Source: an uncultured Oscillospiraceae bacterium
Lineage (GTDB): Bacteria > Bacillota > Clostridia > Oscillospirales > Acutalibacteraceae
Assembly (NCBI GenBank): GCA_900547305.1
Contig: URGH01000024.1
Location: 1-31,971 of the forward strand
Reading direction: 5' to 3'
DNA length: 31,971 nucleotides
Every line of letters begins with the position of its first letter. Positions within the stretch are counted from its first letter, which is position 1. Position numbers and translations under genes: made by a program. The notes under the pieces were generated by a model. That model was given only the letters and a program-made list of their open reading frames with translations, was not told the origin of the DNA and made no database searches. Below are positions 1 through 9,300 of this stretch, in pieces.

Positions 1-3000
1 TGCCTGAATTTCGTGCCTGTCGTCCTCTGTGGTGGTGTAGGCAACCTCCACATTGGCAAGATCGGTGTAATCCGCACCTTCCTCACGCTGATATTCCTCT
101 TTGCAGAAATCGTCAATCAGGCGCTTCGCCGTATCCAGTGCGTTTTCCGGCAGATAGGGGCTGTCGATAATCTGAAAGCCCTGCGGGGGCGGGTCGAGCT
201 GAGCGATAAACCCGTGCGGAATGGTGCTGCCGTCCTTGTCCTTATACAGAACAATGCTCATCGGCACACCGTAGTAATTTTCCTCCTGAATATCTTTTTC
301 AAAGCTGTACGGACTTGTGTACTCAATGCTCTCACGAACACGACCGTCCGTGTGCAGGTAATCAATTCTGCCGATTGGTTTGGAGTCGGTGGGATCTTCC
401 TTATTGGTTGAAACCAAGCTGCGGGTAATGCGTTCGCCGTCCTCCAAAGAGTTGACCGCAACATCGTAACCTCTGTCGGTCAGCATTGTAAGGTAGGTTT
501 CCAAGCGGTGCTGCGGAAAGCCTACCATCGGAATACGAGAGTTTTTATCTACGGCACGGGTAGTCTGCATCAGGTCAAGGGCTTCTCCGATGATTTTTGC
601 GTCCTCGGCATAGGCTTCAAAGAAGTCACCCATCTGATAGAGTACAAGGCTGTTCGGATTGTCCGCCTTGATTTCAAGATAATCCCGATAAAACTGCGGA
701 AGATGATTTTCCTGCGTTACTTCGCTTTCCGCCTGAGATACGAGGGTGTTCATCGTATCCTCGCTTCTGCCGATGCGTTCAGGGTGCGGGTCGGCGTATT
801 CTTTCAGTACGGCGTCGTATTCGGGTGTGCCGAGGTCAATAAGCTCCGTCTTGGCGTGTTCGTCAAGGTATTCAAAGAAGCCATCCGTGCTGTCCGTAGC
901 TGCCTTTGCTTCGGCTATAAGGTCATAGGGCAGATGGGCAAATACAAACTGACCGCCCGCTGTTGCGTCAAGGTTATAATAGACTGCTTCAAACTCACCG
1001 ACATCGGGACGGTGGAAATAGTAGTCATCATCCCCGATAGGCGTAGTGTTCGGGTCGGCGTGAGTTTTCTCCCGCTCCGCTGCCTGCTCAATGCGCTCTA
1101 CAACGCTTTTCGGCAAGTTTTGCACATAGTAGGTGATCTCACCTTCGGGGGAGATATGGGCGATGTTCTGATAGTCCCCATTGACCTCCACAGCACGGTT
1201 CCAAACGGTCAGTCCGTTGCCGAGATAGCCCATACCTATATCATACGCAGCAGCTTTTTCTTCGGCTGGTAAACTCTTGACCTTCAAGTGGTCGTTCATC
1301 GGGTTTTCCTGCACCTTGCTGTCGAATTCAGCTCTCGTCATTTCCTTGTTGAAAAGCGGAAACTGCGTATCATAGAGCATTACACGCTCATCATCAAAGG
1401 ACAGGATTTCATACTCGTTTGCGCCGAGATAGACGGTGCTGCCGAGATGGTATTCGTATCGCTCGTTTTCCGGCTCCGTCTTTTCGGACGGTGCGGTAGA
1501 CAAGATTTCTCTGTTTCTTCGTTCCTCGGTAAGTGCTGCACGGCGTTCCTCCTGCTTTTGCAGCCACTCGGGGTACTGCGCCTTTTCCTTGGGGTTCAGA
1601 TAGCGGTCAAGCCTTATCAGCTCAGCTATGCGCTTTGCTACCTGATTCCATTTCAGGTCAATGTGAGGGGCATCGTTTCCGTAGCCCTTTGAAATGCGTA
1701 AGCCTTTTCTGTCGTGCGTTTCAGCAAGTCCGGCTCCTGTAATTGACGAAGAACTACCCTGACCGTATTCCTCTTTCAAAAAATCGGCGTTTTCTTTGGC
1801 GGAAAGGCTCTTTTGGAATTGCTCATAGATACGCATTTTTCCTTCGGAAAAGCTGCTGCCACGGGTAAGAACAGCGTCGATGATCTCCTGAGAAAAAGTA
1901 AAAGCAGAGGTTTTTTGTTCCTCTGCTTCGTCATTCATCAATGACATCTGCCCATCGATAGAGGGCAGCGGCTTCATCGTATCCTGCAACTCTCCGAGCA
2001 GGCGCATTGCTTCAAAGTATTGAGCAATAACGCCCCAATTATAAAAGCTCTGCGCCGTTCGGGAGGGATAGCTGCCCTTCCAAAGCAGCAACCCATTCTC
2101 ATAGGTCTTGTAGCCCACACGCCGACCGTCACCCAAAACAACCTCGGTATAGTCGTTATTGAAAATGCTCTTGATATAAGAAATACGGGCGTCCTTATCA
2201 GCGGTTGCTTCAAAGAATGCCCGTATCTCGTCTTTGTCAGCTTTCAGGTGCGGTGTTGTGCCGAACATTTCACGGACGGTATTGTCATTACCGAAGAACG
2301 GCAGGCTCTTGTCCTCGTGGCTGCGGTCGTAGTAATCTAAGCGTAGATTACCTGCTTCAACACCACTTCCTGAACCCTGCTGCGGATATTGTTCATCTTC
2401 CGAACCCAGCTCATCATATCCGCCGCTTTCAGGCGCTCCGTCACGCCCTCCGCCGCTGCCATCTGCTTCGTCAACTGTTCCTCCAACTCGGTCGCTCTCT
2501 GCTCGGTTTCGTTCAGATGCTCGTTCAGAGTGCAGCTCGTCAGGAGATTGTAGTACAGCACCTTGCGGTTCGCTTTCAGATACTTTGCTCTCATCCTTGC
2601 GTACCGTCCCATCGTCACTTCCGGCTGCTCCGGCATTTTCAGATCGGGAAGCAGATAGTCGCCCTGCATTGTGTAAGTGATTTCGTTCATCATCAAAACT
2701 CCTTTCGGTTTCGTTGCCTTTATTGTAATCGGCTTTTTCATTCTCTGCAAATGTGCGATTTCGGCGGTCAAGGGATAATACCGTTTTGGCAATTTCCGCA
2801 AGCCCCATTTTCGCAATATGGCTGGTAGCAAAGCCGAGTGCGTTTAATGTCTGCTGCGTATTGAAATTGAGGACTTCCTGAAAGTCGTCACGCTCAAAAT
2901 ATTCTTCCGTGTCCATACCGAGCCTTGCCATTATCATAAAGGCAACGCTGTTTGTTACGGCTTTTCTGTAAAAAGACGAAACGGCGTCCTCGTCCAATTC

Positions 3001-3516
3001 CTCCAAGAAGCTGTTGCCTGTCGAATAGAGCAGTTCACGGGTATAGTCGGGAATATTATCCTCCACCGCATTGTGAGCAGCCGAGAAAATCGCAGACATC
3101 ATATCGTTTCCGCCCACTAACTGCCCGAAGGTATTTTCAAGCGTTTCGATAACTTCCTGCTCGTATTCCGGCTTCATTTCCCAAAGCGGAACGGGACTGG
3201 CATTTTTGCTTGCGTGGGTGTCGGAAATATCGAAGTAATGGATAAGCCGCTGGCGGCTTCTGCTTACATCATCAAACACCGCAATACCCGCAGCACCCCT
3301 GTTTACCCATCTTCCGAAAGACTTATTCCAGCGCTCAATTTCAAGAACGGCGGTAGCGTCCGGTCTTTGGGCGAACACAAGCAACTGCTCGTCAAAGCGC
3401 AGCTTATAGTTTCGGCAGGCAGAAGTCAAAAAGGCTTGCCAGCTTTCCGGTGAGGATACAACCGTCTTGCAGGTGCGGTTGTATAGCTCTGAAATCAGGT
3501 CATATTTTCGTGCCAT
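1..3516 (-). CDS. Giant mobile-element helicase/methylase-type protein, N-terminal part (runs off the window)
   Basis: The frame is open from ATG 3516 to the left edge, 1172 codons without a stop, and GGAGGTGTTT lies just upstream of the ATG. Residues about 1-110 (FGRWVNRGAAGIAVF and surroundings) resemble the N-terminus of the very large DNA-processing proteins of Tn1549-like elements and recall an ArdC-type ssDNA-binding fold; this is inference. Residues about 250-393 are a hydrophilic G/S/E/D/R-rich linker. Residues about 945-1030 (LVLYQMGDFFEAYAEDA, then IPMVGFPQHRLETYL) match the MutS domain I signature, a known segment of this family. The N6-methylase and SNF2 helicase parts usual in the family would lie beyond position 1. 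It is the last visible gene of the block A operon, 14 bp after the 314-aa gene. The linker also encodes a second protein in another frame. Family assignment is fairly sure; biochemical role is unproven. Confidence 0.85.
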   Translation of the reverse strand, partial: MARKYDLISELYNRTCKTVVSSPESWQAFLTSACRNYKLRFDEQLLVFAQRPDATAVLEIERWNKSFGRWVNRGAAGIAVFDDVSRSRQRLIHYFDISDTHASKNASPVPLWEMKPEYEQEVIETLENTFGQLVGGNDMMSAIFSAAHNAVEDNIPDYTRELLYSTGNSFLEELDEDAVSSFYRKAVTNSVAFMIMARLGMDTEEYFERDDFQEVLNFNTQQTLNALGFATSHIAKMGLAEIAKTVLSLDRRNRTFAENEKADYNKGNETERSFDDERNHLHNAGRLSASRSENAGAAGSDDGTVRKDESKVSESEPQGAVLQSPDELHSERASERNRAESDRVGGTVDEADGSGGGRDGAPESGGYDELGSEDEQYPQQGSGSGVEAGNLRLDYYDRSHEDKSLPFFGNDNTVREMFGTTPHLKADKDEIRAFFEATADKDARISYIKSIFNNDYTEVVLGDGRRVGYKTYENGLLLWKGSYPSRTAQSFYNWGVIAQYFEAMRLLGELQDTMKPLPSIDGQMSLMNDEAEEQKTSAFTFSQEIIDAVLTRGSSFSEGKMRIYEQFQKSLSAKENADFLKEEYGQGSSSSITGAGLAETHDRKGLRISKGYGNDAPHIDLKWNQVAKRIAELIRLDRYLNPKEKAQYPEWLQKQEERRAALTEERRNREILSTAPSEKTEPENERYEYHLGSTVYLGANEYEILSFDDERVMLYDTQFPLFNKEMTRAEFDSKVQENPMNDHLKVKSLPAEEKAAAYDIGMGYLGNGLTVWNRAVEVNGDYQNIAHISPEGEITYYVQNLPKSVVERIEQAAEREKTHADPNTTPIGDDDYYFHRPDVGEFEAVYYNLDATAGGQFVFAHLPYDLIAEAKAATDSTDGFFEYLDEHAKTELIDLGTPEYDAVLKEYADPHPERIGRSEDTMNTLVSQAESEVTQENHLPQFYRDYLEIKADNPNSLVLYQMGDFFEAYAEDAKIIGEALDLMQTTRAVDKNSRIPMVGFPQHRLETYLTMLTDRGYDVAVNSLEDGERITRSLVSTNKEDPTDSKPIGRIDYLHTDGRVRESIEYTSPYSFEKDIQEENYYGVPMSIVLYKDKDGSTIPHGFIAQLDPPPQGFQIIDSPYLPENALDTAKRLIDDFCKEEYQREEGADYTDLANVEVAYTTTEDDRHEIQA
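2337..2690 (-). CDS. tnpV: TnpV-family protein nested in the +1 frame of the giant protein gene
   Basis: This is a 117-aa ORF wholly inside the giant gene, in the +1 frame on the same strand. AAAGGAG (2705-2699) sits the right distance before ATG 2693/2690, so it has its own initiation signal. The protein shows what I know of the TnpV family (Tn4451/Tn4453 accessory protein): YLLPDLKMPEQ at the N-terminus, GRYARMRAKYLK, VLYYNLL, EGVTERLKAADMMSWVRKMN near residue 90 and a C-terminus ending VIYA. Length is usual for the family. The overlapping giant frame stays open throughout and encodes a low-complexity linker. TnpV frames are often annotated in these elements; the function is unclear. The ORF continues open upstream to 2831, but the strong Shine-Dalgarno decides for 2690/2693. 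Confidence 0.75.
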   Translation of the reverse strand: MNEITYTMQGDYLLPDLKMPEQPEVTMGRYARMRAKYLKANRKVLYYNLLTSCTLNEHLNETEQRATELEEQLTKQMAAAEGVTERLKAADMMSWVRKMNNIRSRVQEVVLKQVIYA

Positions 3517-3530
3517 CGGCAAACACCTCC

Positions 3531-4475
3531 TTATCGTTCATAGTCTTTGTTTTTCGGCTTGATAGGCTTGCCGTTTTCATCGTAATTTTTAGGTTTTGCG
3601 GCAGGCTTATCCCAACCGAACATTGAGCCTGCGATCATAGCCTGCTCCTGCGCTTTTGTAACGCCCAGCTTTTCATTGAATTTATCCTTGACAGCGGCGT
3701 TTTCCTCACGGCTGCCGTCCTTGAATGTCGTAGCCGTGTAGCCCTTTTGCCAGCGCTCAATTTTAATGATCTCTCCGGTAGACGGAAGTGTGGAATAGCA
3801 CATCGACGGCAGGGGCGGCTCTTTCGGGGCATAGGTGCAACCGCTTTCTTCCATTCGCTCGGCAAATTCACAGATATGAAAGAGATTGCGCCCGACCTCT
3901 GTGTGATAATCGTCGATATAGCGGCAGAGGTAGCTTTCGGGCTTTCCGTTACGGTCGGTAACGATGATGCTTTCACCGTCGGGAATACGAAACAGCACTT
4001 TATAGTGGCTGTTAATAAAGCGAATGTCCCGATTGGCTTCTGCAATATGCTTATCCAGCCAGTCCTTGACATAGCAGAGGCAGTAAAAGTTATAGTCGCC
4101 CTTCGTGGGATTGCAGCGGAGCAGAAACGCATACTTCTCGGTGTCGGCTCGAAAGCCGTACTCAGTGGTGTAATGCCCCTGCATTTCGCTGTCCTTGTTT
4201 TCCCGTCCCGTCCGAGCCATAGCAGAACGGTTTTGGAGAAGCCCGTATTCTTCGGAGCGCAGGGCATTGATTACATTGTCCAAGTCCTCCTTAAACTCAT
4301 CGCTTTTCCATTGCGGTCGGTTGTCAAACCAAGTGGTGTAAAACAAGTTGCCGCCCGAACCGAAGTCCCCACGCAGATAACCGATGTTTCCGGTCTGACT
4401 TTGAATTTGAGAGCTTTGAGCGTAGGTGTATTTGCGTTCGGGGATAGTTAAAGGGCGTAGTGTGAAATCCGCCAT
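3531..4475 (-). CDS. Conserved mobile-element protein, 314 aa, unknown function
   Basis: Soluble 314-aa protein with no signal peptide or membrane segment. The start ATG 4475 shares one base with the stop of the preceding gene (TAATG) and has AAAGGAG nine bases upstream, suggesting translational coupling. Residues about 1-60 contain an aromatic region (NLFYTTWFDNRP), the middle has a compact segment (KVLFRIPDGESIIVTD, then CRYIDDYHTEVGRNLFHICEFAERMEESG), and the C-terminus is lysine/proline rich (PAAKPKNYDENGKPIKPKNK). The middle part resembles the small 'large polyvalent protein associated' domains encoded beside giant helicases in Clostridia elements, but I cannot name the family with certainty. 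Its position directly before the giant protein argues for a role in DNA transfer or protection of the element. Confidence 0.75.
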   Translation of the reverse strand: MADFTLRPLTIPERKYTYAQSSQIQSQTGNIGYLRGDFGSGGNLFYTTWFDNRPQWKSDEFKEDLDNVINALRSEEYGLLQNRSAMARTGRENKDSEMQGHYTTEYGFRADTEKYAFLLRCNPTKGDYNFYCLCYVKDWLDKHIAEANRDIRFINSHYKVLFRIPDGESIIVTDRNGKPESYLCRYIDDYHTEVGRNLFHICEFAERMEESGCTYAPKEPPLPSMCYSTLPSTGEIIKIERWQKGYTATTFKDGSREENAAVKDKFNEKLGVTKAQEQAMIAGSMFGWDKPAAKPKNYDENGKPIKPKNKDYER

Positions 4476-5059
4476 TATCGCTCACTCCTTTCTTGTCGTG
4501 TTCTTTGTTTTGGGATAGGAAAGCCGTAAACGGCGGCAATCTCATCCCCAAGTCGCCTTGTCACCCGTGTAATATCCGCACGGGTAGCTTTGCCGTAATA
4601 GATTTTGTCTTTCAGGTTCTCCATCTGCGTTTCTGAAACGCCGTCTTTGAACACACGGTAGAGATAGTGATTTGTGCCGTCGTGGTGGGTCGCATCGGCA
4701 CGAAGGTCGCCGTACTTATCTACATACCATTCGGTATAGTCGGTGTCGGCATACAGGCAATCTCGGATGTTGCCGGAGGGGATGTCCTTGTAGCCCATCA
4801 CTCTGCCGTTCCATCTGCCGATGTCGCCAATGACAATGATCGGCTGGGAAAGCTGAACATTCAGGTTGACTCGCTCATCGGAGAGGTAGTCGTAATTGGT
4901 TTCCTCCATCCACTCATAGAGTGCCTGCTCATCATTCGGGTCGTCGTCCAGCTCGTTGGCTTCAAGGAACTCCTTGTAGTCCTCTCGCCAGTCGTCCACA
5001 TCAAGGTTTTGGTTGCTCCAAATGATGTGGCGGTCATTCGGTCGTGTCGCTTGGCTCAT
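4475..5059 (-). CDS. Conserved acidic mobile-element protein, 194 aa, unknown function
   Basis: A GTG at 5068 is possible, but GGAGG lies eight bases before ATG 5059 (MSQATRPNDRH), so I take 5059. The protein is strongly acidic in residues about 10-60 and has a predicted alpha/beta middle (QPIIVIGDIGRWNGRVMGYK) and a tyrosine/aspartate-rich segment (CLYADTDYTEWYVDKYGD). No membrane segment is seen. It overlaps the upstream 83-aa gene by 26 bp and its stop overlaps the next start by one base, so it belongs to one operon. The acidity is compatible with a DNA mimic such as an antirestriction protein, but I see no ArdA signature; function is unknown. Confidence 0.75.
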   Translation of the reverse strand: MSQATRPNDRHIIWSNQNLDVDDWREDYKEFLEANELDDDPNDEQALYEWMEETNYDYLSDERVNLNVQLSQPIIVIGDIGRWNGRVMGYKDIPSGNIRDCLYADTDYTEWYVDKYGDLRADATHHDGTNHYLYRVFKDGVSETQMENLKDKIYYGKATRADITRVTRRLGDEIAAVYGFPIPKQRTRQERSER

Positions 5060-5285
5060 CTGTTCCACCTCCCAAGTATGAGAAAAGGCGGTTCTTTGCG
5101 ACCTGCTCCTGAAGCTCGGTGATAACCGTCATATCCGGCACGGTCACATCAGGGATTTTCAGGATTGTCGGCAAGGTCAGCGCCTTCAAATCCTTTTCGG
5201 TTTTGCAGCCTGCGTCAAAGAGCTTGGAAAGCACCTTGACCTTCTGCTGTAAATTCAGCTCTGCTGCGGTTTTCTTTGCTGGCAT
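5034..5285 (-). CDS. Small conserved mobile-element protein, 83 aa
   Basis: 83-aa soluble protein beginning MPAKKTAAELNLQQK, with AGGAGG upstream of ATG 5285. Residues about 1-45 are helical and lysine-rich; a proline/valine stretch (LKIPDVTVPDMTVI) is followed by a short helix ending in an acidic tail. Its last 26 bases overlap the next gene in another frame, typical of tightly packed operons. I recognise it only as a usual small ORF of Tn1549-like elements; its function is unknown. Confidence 0.7.
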   Translation of the reverse strand: MPAKKTAAELNLQQKVKVLSKLFDAGCKTEKDLKALTLPTILKIPDVTVPDMTVITELQEQVAKNRLFSYLGGGTDEPSDTTE

Positions 5286-5299
5286 AATTATTTACCTCC

Positions 5300-5893
5300 T
5301 TATCGTTCCTGTTCTTTGGTCTTGTGTTTGCGGCTGATTGCTTCCGCCTTTTCCTTTGCCCAATCGGGCATACACTCCGGCTTTACTTCACCAAGTACAT
5401 CCATACGCTCATAGCGGGCAGTCTTACCGTCATAAAGGTTCTTGCAGAACACGGCGCTGCCACGAGCATTTGCCGAAGCTCCGAAGCCGCCTGTCACAAG
5501 GAAAAGCTGGCGGTCAGCTCGCTGATATTCGGGTTTGAGAATGTCCGAATTGATAGCAATAATCTTGCCGTTAATGTCGTCCTTATAGTGGTCGGGGATG
5601 CAATCGTCTTGGGTAATCACGGTAACGGGAATATCCAGCTTTTCAACCTGTTCCTTGAACAGCTCCGTTTCATTTACAATACGGCTTCCGAAAATGCGGG
5701 CGATTTCGATATAGTCATCACTGCCCACAAATTCCTCATACCGCTCAAAAATTCCGTTTTGCTCTGCAAAGCCGCAAACGAATTTTTCGCCGTCCTTGTT
5801 ATGCTTATCGCAGGCAAGCACGACCTCTCTTTTTCCCACATTGACGGCGCAAAGCACCGTGTAGTCCGCAATCATTCTTTTTTCATTTTCCAT
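5300..5893 (-). CDS. Conserved mobile-element protein, 197 aa, unknown function
   Basis: An in-frame GTG exists at 5902, but GAGGTGG precedes ATG 5893 at good spacing, giving MENEKRMIADYTVLC. The sequence looks like a mixed alpha/beta fold: a first strand (YTVLCAVNVGKREVVLACD), a central strand-rich part (IPVTVITQDDCIPDHY, KIIAINSDILKPEY), then LFLVTGGFGASANARG and a basic C-terminus (AISRKHKTKEQER). The glycine-rich motif could bind a ligand, but no known catalytic set is visible. It follows the 96-aa gene by 10 bp and precedes the 83-aa gene by 14 bp, inside the block A operon. Function unknown. Confidence 0.75.
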   Translation of the reverse strand: MENEKRMIADYTVLCAVNVGKREVVLACDKHNKDGEKFVCGFAEQNGIFERYEEFVGSDDYIEIARIFGSRIVNETELFKEQVEKLDIPVTVITQDDCIPDHYKDDINGKIIAINSDILKPEYQRADRQLFLVTGGFGASANARGSAVFCKNLYDGKTARYERMDVLGEVKPECMPDWAKEKAEAISRKHKTKEQER

Positions 5894-5903
5894 AGCCGCC
5901 ACC

Positions 5904-6194
5904 TCAAAGGATATTGATAATCACGACAATATCACCGCTGCTTTCAGCGTTGCGGGAATACTCAGGAAAAAGGGATTGCACACGCTGCCTTGCCCTACGG
6001 ATGGTTTCAAAGCACGGAAGTCCGTAGGCTTTGTAGTTAAAGGCAAGGTCATCAAGGGGCAGCTCACCGGCACGGAGATAATTTCCGTAGCGATTGTAGT
6101 AGTGCATTATGAGGATCATATCGTCGAACCTTGCTCTCGGACAGTCCTTCAAAACGGAAAGTACACGGCTTTCCACGGTTTTCTGTTGGCTCAT
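5904..6194 (-). CDS. Small conserved mobile-element protein, 96 aa
   Basis: ATG 6194 has AAGGAGG upstream. The protein is soluble and helical in its first half (VESRVLSVLKDCPRARFDDMILIMHYYNRYG), followed by a segment resembling a winged-helix or small DNA-binding protein (GLPCFETIRRARQRVQSLFPEYSR). It starts immediately after the intrinsic terminator at 6217-6248, with no room for a promoter between, so expression depends on read-through from the wall-protein transcript. Function is unknown; DNA binding is an inference from the basic helix near residues 63-80. Confidence 0.75.
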   Translation of the reverse strand: MSQQKTVESRVLSVLKDCPRARFDDMILIMHYYNRYGNYLRAGELPLDDLAFNYKAYGLPCFETIRRARQRVQSLFPEYSRNAESSGDIVVIINIL

Positions 6195-6216
6195 CTATAT
6201 CCCTCCTTCGGATAGT

Positions 6217-6248
6217 AAAAAAGGGGCGGAGTTTTTGCGCTCCGCCCC
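6217..6248 (-). terminator. Intrinsic terminator after the wall-protein gene pair
   Basis: A perfect 9-bp stem, GGGGCGGAG at 6223-6231 pairing with 6240-6248, has an 8-nt loop. On the minus strand it is followed by six T residues (6222-6217). It lies 11 bp after the stop of the 30-aa membrane protein and just before the Shine-Dalgarno of the 96-aa gene, so it separates abundant wall-protein mRNA from downstream DNA-processing genes. Confidence 0.9.
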
Positions 6249-6258
6249 GTAAGGTTTA

Positions 6259-6351
6259 TTACTTCTTTTTTCGGTTTCTCACTTGGAGAAAAACAAAGCC
6301 GCCGATAATAAAGGCGACCAAAACGATTGCAATAATAGTTTTAGGCTCCAT
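6259..6351 (-). CDS. 30-aa single-pass membrane microprotein
   Basis: ATG 6351 shares one base with the TAA of the 1406-aa wall protein (TAATG), and AGGAGG lies about 10 bases upstream inside the wall-protein C-terminal codons. The product begins MEPKTIIAIVLVAF and ends RNRKKK: an 18-residue hydrophobic helix followed by a strongly basic tail, which predicts an N-out, C-in membrane peptide. The stop at 6259 precedes the terminator by 11 bp. Coupling to the wall protein suggests a helper for its export or sortase anchoring, but this is inference. It is too short for most gene callers. Confidence 0.7.
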   Translation of the reverse strand: MEPKTIIAIVLVAFIIGGFVFLQVRNRKKK

Positions 6352-9300
6352 TATTCCGCATCCTCCTTCTTTCTGTTTTTAATTGCTGTATAGGCGGTTA
6401 CGCCGATACCCGCAACAGACAGACCGAGCAGAGCAAACCACAAGCCGAGCTTGCTGCTGTCGCCGGTCTTAGGATTGTCCATAAAGACATTGTGCATCTC
6501 AACGATTGTAGTTGAGTCGGTCATTACCGTTGCCGTTTTGTCGGCGGGTCTGTTGTATGCGGCGGAAAGACTGTCGGCAACCTCAGATACGGTGTATTCA
6601 CCGATACGGAGTCCCTCAATAAAGATTTCGCCGTTCTCATCGGTCTTAAAGATTTCGTCGTAACCGTTCGCCCCGGTAACACGGAAAGAAAAGCCCTCCA
6701 CTTTACCGTCCGAAGAAGTTTTGATAATCTTCAAGCTGCCCTTCATTGCTGCGTTTACAAACCCAACGCCCGCCTTGTTTTCAACCGAGTAGGTCATACC
6801 GTCTGTTTCGATGAATACTGCATAAATGCCTTCGTCAAGCAAAAAGCCGTCGGGCGCTTTGCTTTCCTTGACGAGATAGTGACCGTAAAGAAGGTCTTTC
6901 ATCTCATAGATACCAAACTCGCTTTCGGTAAGTGTTCCGACAAGGGTATCGCCGTCATTGAGTTTCCCATCACCGCCTACATCCTTGTAAACTTCAAAGG
7001 TCGCTGCGGTCAGTTTATTTTCGGGATAATCTGCGTCCACTTTGGTAAGGGTGATGTTGCCACGAATGTGCTTGTTGACAATTTCAACTCCAACAACCTG
7101 TCTGTTCTGCCCGACGGCTACGGGATAAACCGTATCGTTCAACACAAAGCCCGTCGGCTGCTCAATCTCACGGATATACCAAGTGCCAAAGGGGATGTTT
7201 TCAAAAGAAAAACTACCGTCCTCTGCGGAAACAGTAGTCATCAAAGCATTTTCTTTTGTAAATTCGCCGTCGCTTGCACGGAAAATACCGATCAGCGCAC
7301 CGCCGAGAGCATTTCCGTTCTCATCTACCTTTTTGCCGGAAACAGAACCGTAAATCAGGTCATTTTCGATTGTCTTGCCGTTGTTGGCGTCAATCTTAAC
7401 GGTTGCCGTGTCCTGTCCTGCGTACTCAAAGTTTACGGGATACTTGGTATCCGAGATAATATAGTGTTCATCGGTAGCGAGTTCTTTCACATAGTAGTTG
7501 CCGATAGGCAGGTCGGTCTTGATTTTTGCCGTTCCGTCCTCATTCAGCGTGATAATTTCAATCAGTCCGTCTGCGGGAATGGAAGTGCCGCTTGCACTGA
7601 CGATTTCCTCTGCGGCGAACAGCCCAAAGGAAATGTTCTTCATTTCGCCGTTTGTGCCGATATTAAAGATTTCGTTCTTTTCAAGAACCTTTTCAAGCCC
7701 GATTTCAACCCTCTGTCTTTCATTGAAGAAAGACGCTGCCGTTTCGGTTACGGAAATATTCTGTCCGGCATAGACAAGTTCGGCAATGTGAATTTCACCG
7801 TTCAGCACCATTCCATACGGCGCTGTAATTTCCCGCACCTCATATTTGCCGAGATAGAGTTCACGGCTCTTAGCAAAGCCGTCCCCGTCTGTAATAACGG
7901 TGTCTACCACCGTGCCTTTGGCATAACGGAGTGTTCCGTCAGGTGTATAAACATCTTCTGCGGCACGAATTTCATATACCGCACCTTCAAGTCCTGCCGT
8001 TTCATAAACAGGCTGATAGATTACCTCAGTATCCTCAGAGCCGCTGACATTTACGCCGCTGAACACTTCGCCCGTCTTTTCAACGGTGATTGTTCCTTTC
8101 TGCGCCGTATTCGGTTTATTTACTTTAATCACCGTAACCCCGCTTTCTTCGGTAGAATGATCCTCGGTTACATCAAAATACACGGGAGTGCCGTCAAGCA
8201 CATACCCATAAGGAGCCTGAACCTCGACAATAGAATAGCCCTTGCCGTAATCCAATTTTTCAGGGGTGACGAAGCAACCGTTAGCGTCCGTATAAAAGGT
8301 ATCAATTACGGTAGGCGTCGGATAGGTGTAGGTCATTGTGATAAGATTGCCCGTCGGATCGTAAATCTGAAAGCCTGCGCCTGCATAGGGGATTGTTTTG
8401 CCGCTTTCCGCATCCACTTTAACCACCTTGATATAACTCTCAAAGGGTGCGTTGTTGATAAGATAGCGATAGGTCTGACCGTCCTTTGCGATAAAGACAT
8501 CGAAATCTTTAATAAACTCGCAACCCTCCCAACCTGCGGTCTGATGAACGGTATAGATGCCATAAGGCATTTCTTTGGTCTGTGCAAATCCGTTTTCATC
8601 ACAGGTGAGATAATCACGCTCAGCAGGCTTTGCATTATCATAAGAGCCTGCGGCTTTCAGGAAAACTTCAAACTCTGCGCCGCTTTCGGGTGTTTCAATC
8701 TTTGTTTCGCCATCATCACAATGCTTAATAATAGCGATACTGCCCTTAACAACCCACTCGTTCACATCGTTTGCCGTCTGATTGTGTTCAACGGTGTAAC
8801 GCTTTGCTTCCGCACCGATAGGATAAACGGTAGGATCAAGCAAATATCCCTTGCTCGGTGCAAGTTCCTTTACTGTCCAATCGTCCCCGCAAACATACTC
8901 CTTGCTCACAAACTGACCGTTTTCGTCGGTGTAGTATTCATCAACGAGTTGATTACCCTTGAAAATGCCGTATTTTGCCCCTGCAAGAGAAGCATCGCCC
9001 TGTGGGTTTCCGGTTTCGGCGTCGCTCTTGGTTACGGTCACGGTAAACTTTTTGAGCGTGTTCGTAAAATTACGGCTTGTAACCTCATTCCACTTGATCG
9101 GTGCGTTCTGCTTTTCGGGAATAACATAACGGACTGCGGTATCCACTTCTTCAACGGTATACGGCTCAGTGCCGGAGATAAGGACACCTTCAAAGGTTGC
9201 CACACCGTTTGCATCGGTTATGGCATACTCGTCAACGGCAATGCCTGAAAGCGAAGTACCGTAAAGATGAAAAGCCACGCCCTCAACAAAGTTGTCCTCG

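Noticed and set aside
508..1272. Plus-strand 254-codon open frame
   Set aside because: It is a shadow of the giant minus-strand gene, whose frame contains a MutS-I-like motif over this part.
2337..2831. Frameshift or insertion that would split the giant gene at the TnpV ORF
   Set aside because: Codon-by-codon reading shows the giant frame continues without a stop through the whole region, so the TnpV ORF overlaps it and does not interrupt it.
3747..4451. Plus-strand 234-codon open frame
   Set aside because: It is antisense to the 314-aa gene, which has a coupled start and good ribosome site; the plus frame shows no such signals.
6879..9248. 789-codon open frame on the plus strand inside the adhesin gene
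   Set aside because: It is antisense to a convincing Cna-B repeat protein, lacks a ribosome site and domain pattern, and arises from the codon bias of the adhesin.
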